Shown here piece after piece: positions 4,128-6,249 of a stretch of 6,249 nucleotides of DNA. The DNA comes from Actinomycetota bacterium (lineage in GTDB: Bacteria; Actinomycetota; Actinomycetes; Streptosporangiales; Streptosporangiaceae), in NCBI GenBank assembly GCA_003168295.1, contig PMST01000219.1:1-6249 (forward strand), in the 5' to 3' direction. Every line of letters starts with the position of its first letter. Position 1 is the first letter of the stretch. Under the pieces are notes generated by a model. The model saw only the letters and a program-made list of their open reading frames with translations, made no database searches and was not told the DNA's origin. The position numbers were made by a program, and so were the translations under genes.

Positions 4128-5846
4128 TCAGCCGGCGTTAGCGCGGACCGTGTTGCTCTCATTGGTGACGCTTGTCCCGTACGTCACGCTGAGGCCGTCA
4201 GCCTCGTCGACCAGGTGCTGGTCGAGCTGGTCGAACCGATCGTCGTCGTCGTCCTCCGGCGGCAGGCCGCCCTGCGCTTCGGGAGCGAGCGGGAGCGTCA
4301 CCCGGAACGTCGCGCCCCGGCCGGGAGCGGTGCGCACCGAGGCCACGCCGCCGTGGGCGGTCACCAGCGAGGAGACGATCGCCAGGCCGAGCCCGCTGCC
4401 TCCGGTGGCGCGGGTCCTGGCCTGATCCGCGCGGTAGAACCGCTCGAATACCCGGTGGGCCTGGTCCAGGGTCATGCCGGGCCCATGGTCGATGACGTCG
4501 AGGAAGATGGCCGGGGCCGGGTCCTCCACCCGGGGGTCAAGGACCCCGGAACCGATGGACACCTCGATCGGCGTCCCGTCCGGAGTATGGGTGAGCGCGT
4601 TGCTCATCAGGTTCCCGATGACCTGCCGCAGCCGCGGCTCGTCGCCGACGACCAGGAACGCGGCACCGGGCTGGACGGTGAGACCGATGGTCCTGTCGGG
4701 CGCGAGCATGCGGGCGTCGTGCACCGCGTCGGCGGCCAGCGACAACAGGTCAATCGGATTGCGGGCCAGCGGCCGCTGCTGGTCGAGCCGGGCCAGCAGC
4801 AGCAGGTCCTCGACGAGCAGGCCCATCCGGGCGGCTTCCTTCTCCACCCGCTGCATGATCCGGTCCAGGTCGTCGGGCGTGAGCCCGGCCGTCGCGGCGG
4901 CCTCAGGCGCGCCGCCTGCCGGGGTGCGCCTGTCCCAGTGCCGGACCAGGCCGCCGCGCTGGCGGTAGTACTCGGCGAAGCCGCGGATCGCGGTCAGCGG
5001 GGTGCGCAGCTCGTGGCTGGCATCGGCGATGAACCGCCGCATCCGCTCCTCCGACTGGTGCGCCGCCGCCTCGGATTCCTCCCGGGCGTGGAACGCGGTC
5101 TCGATCTGGCTCAGCATCGTGTTCAGCGAGCGCCCCAGGCTGCCGATCTCGGTGCGCGGATCCCGCTCAGGCACCCGCCGGTTCAGGTGACCCTGCGCGA
5201 TTTCTCCCGCCGTCTCCTCGATCTCCACCAGCGGTCGCAGGTTTGCCTGCACCACCGCGAAGCCGAGCAGCGTCAGCACGAACAAGATGATGACGCTGAC
5301 GATAAGGTCGACCCCGGTGAGCTGCCGGATGGTCGTATAGACGCCGGTCACGCCCGTCGTGAGAATCAGGGTGCCGCCTGGCTCCGCGAATCCCATGGCC
5401 AGCGATTGCCCGCCGCCGGACGCCGGCACCGTGGTCGACTGCTGCGGATGGTTCGCCAGCCACGAGGTAACCGAGCTGGGCAGCTCAGGCGCGGAAGTAC
5501 CGCTGGGCGAATAGCCGTTGGCGCCGGCCGAGATGGTCTGGAGCTGGCCGCCGGACGTCAGGACGTAGATGCCGAGACCGCTCGGACAATGACCGAACGA
5601 CAGGCATGTGTTGAGCGTCGGTGAGGTCCCCTCCTGCTGGAGGCTATTGGAATAAGTTCCGAGCAGCTGACTGCGCAGCAGCGAGATACCGGCGAAACCC
5701 ATAGCCGCCAGCGCCAGGACCACCAGCGCGAGAAGCGTGGCGATCAGCTTGGTCCGCAGGGACGTACGACTTGACCGCCGCCGCAGAGCCAGCCACGGCC
5801 GCATCACCCAGCGCCCGCCCCGGCTCCTCGCGCCCTCCGCTGTCAT
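4128..5846 (-). CDS. Membrane sensor histidine kinase (two-component system)
   Basis: 572 residues. Senses an extracytoplasmic signal and phosphorylates the regulator encoded just upstream. Parts: short basic N-terminus; TM1 about 34-56; extracytoplasmic domain about 57-178 with a close Cys pair (81, 87); TM2 about 179-200; HAMP 201-255; HisKA with FIADASHELRTPL (phospho-accepting His278); HATPase with N-box NLMSNA (Asn412, 416), G1 D-H-G-P-G (453-457), F-box FERFYR (467-472) and G2 GGSGLGL (482-488). All catalytic boxes are intact. The loop between the two HisKA helices is about 28 residues, longer than usual, and a 50-residue tail with five Asp in a row (532-536) follows the ATPase domain. 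The ATG at 5846 is 13 nt after the regulator's stop; ATG at 5804 (Met15) is an alternative. Overall it resembles mycobacterial TcrY/TrcS-type kinases. The signal is unknown. No terminator separates its 3' end from the convergent gene. Confidence 0.95.
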   Translation of the reverse strand: MTAEGARSRGGRWVMRPWLALRRRSSRTSLRTKLIATLLALVVLALAAMGFAGISLLRSQLLGTYSNSLQQEGTSPTLNTCLSFGHCPSGLGIYVLTSGGQLQTISAGANGYSPSGTSAPELPSSVTSWLANHPQQSTTVPASGGGQSLAMGFAEPGGTLILTTGVTGVYTTIRQLTGVDLIVSVIILFVLTLLGFAVVQANLRPLVEIEETAGEIAQGHLNRRVPERDPRTEIGSLGRSLNTMLSQIETAFHAREESEAAAHQSEERMRRFIADASHELRTPLTAIRGFAEYYRQRGGLVRHWDRRTPAGGAPEAAATAGLTPDDLDRIMQRVEKEAARMGLLVEDLLLLARLDQQRPLARNPIDLLSLAADAVHDARMLAPDRTIGLTVQPGAAFLVVGDEPRLRQVIGNLMSNALTHTPDGTPIEVSIGSGVLDPRVEDPAPAIFLDVIDHGPGMTLDQAHRVFERFYRADQARTRATGGSGLGLAIVSSLVTAHGGVASVRTAPGRGATFRVTLPLAPEAQGGLPPEDDDDDRFDQLDQHLVDEADGLSVTYGTSVTNESNTVRANAG

Positions 5847-5859
5847 ACCCCACGCACGC

Positions 5860-6249
5860 CTAAGAAGAAGGAAGCCGCAGCACGTAACCGACGCCGCGCA
5901 GGGTGTGGATCAGCCGCGGTTCCTTCGTGTCCACCTTGCGCCGCAGCACGGACACATAGGACTCCACGATGCCGGTGTCGCCGCGGAAGTCGTAATCCCA
6001 CACATGATCGAGGATCTGCATCTTGGACAGCACCCGGTTGGAATTGCTCATGAAGTACCTGAGCAGCTTGAACTCGGTGGGGGAGAGCTGGATCTGCTCC
6101 CCGGCCCGCCAGACCTCATGGCTTTCCTCGTCGAGCTCGAGGTCGGCGAACGTGAGCCTGGGCGTCGGCTCAACTCCGTCGCCCCGGGTCCGCCTGAGCA
6201 CGGCGCGGATCCTCGCGATCACCTCTTCGAGGCTGAACGGCTTGGTGAC
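5860..6249 (-). CDS. OmpR-family response regulator, 5' partial
   Basis: DNA-binding response regulator partnered with the kinase downstream. The frame is open to the window end: the last bases encode V-T-K-P-F-S-L-E-E, the conserved Lys-Pro-Phe at the end of the receiver domain, so the phospho-accepting Asp and about 100 residues lie outside and the GTG at 6222 is not the true start. Seen: the receiver's last helix (EEVIARIRAVLRR), a short linker, then a complete winged-helix DNA-binding domain with LSPTEFKLLRYFM, RVLSKMQILDHVWDYDF, the recognition helix around IVESYVSVLRRKVD and the wing IHTLRGVGYVLR. The protein ends at L-P-S-S-stop, 13 nt before the kinase ATG, so the two form an operon with the promoter outside this window. 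The sequence is closest in style to mycobacterial TcrX/TrcR regulators, which commonly autoregulate. Confidence 0.95.
   Translation of the reverse strand, partial: VTKPFSLEEVIARIRAVLRRTRGDGVEPTPRLTFADLELDEESHEVWRAGEQIQLSPTEFKLLRYFMSNSNRVLSKMQILDHVWDYDFRGDTGIVESYVSVLRRKVDTKEPRLIHTLRGVGYVLRLPSS

Noticed and set aside
4215..5624. A 469-codon open frame on the + strand
   Set aside because: It lies fully antisense to the sensor kinase, whose domains are unmistakable. Its translation is Arg/Gly/Gln-rich without any recognisable motif; long shadow frames are normal at this GC content.
6220..6222. GTG as start of a 120-residue regulator
   Set aside because: The frame continues upstream to the window edge with the receiver's T-K-P-F motif, so this GTG is an internal Val codon.

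Overview
The window is about 6.2 kb of very GC-rich DNA with strong G/C preference at third codon positions, GTG starts, stop/start overlaps and near-leaderless promoters. Together with the protein families present (an OmpR-type regulator and kinase resembling the mycobacterial TcrXY/TrcRS kind, and an actinobacterial-looking low-molecular-weight phosphatase plus fructosamine-kinase pair), this points to an actinomycete (Actinomycetota). The order cannot be fixed from this stretch. No tRNA, rRNA, CRISPR or transposase was seen.

Left part, + strand (1-2647). The window opens inside a membrane acyltransferase of the acyltransferase-3 family whose N-terminus lies outside. It is followed after 24 nt by a low-molecular-weight protein tyrosine phosphatase, whose TGA overlaps the GTG start of a fructosamine/ribulosamine-3-kinase family gene. 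The phosphatase/kinase pair matches a known two-enzyme scheme of protein deglycation, in which ribulosamine-5-phosphate is dephosphorylated and the ribulosamine is then phosphorylated on O3 and falls off the protein. The phosphatase carries a low-complexity insert encoded by a 9-bp repeat that is also a textbook G-quadruplex motif.

Intergenic region (2648-2815). It holds a stacked GC-rich hairpin just after the kinase stop (probable terminator), a perfect 6-1-6 inverted repeat, a good -10 hexamer (TACAAT), and a 19-codon ORF that begins where the transcript should begin and whose TGA overlaps the next start codon.

Middle (2816-4117, +). This gene encodes a 433-residue single-pass membrane protein of unknown function. 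It has a disordered Pro/Ala/Glu cytoplasmic region built partly from pentapeptide repeats, one transmembrane helix, a Pro/Lys-rich wall-spanning linker, and two copies of a compact domain with four Cys and several Trp each. This is the least explained and most interesting gene of the window.

Right part, - strand (4128-6249). A two-component system: an OmpR-family response regulator, cut by the window end, followed after 13 nt by its sensor histidine kinase. The kinase gene converges on the 433-residue gene with only 10 bp between stop codons, with no visible terminator. A functional link between the two is possible but not shown.
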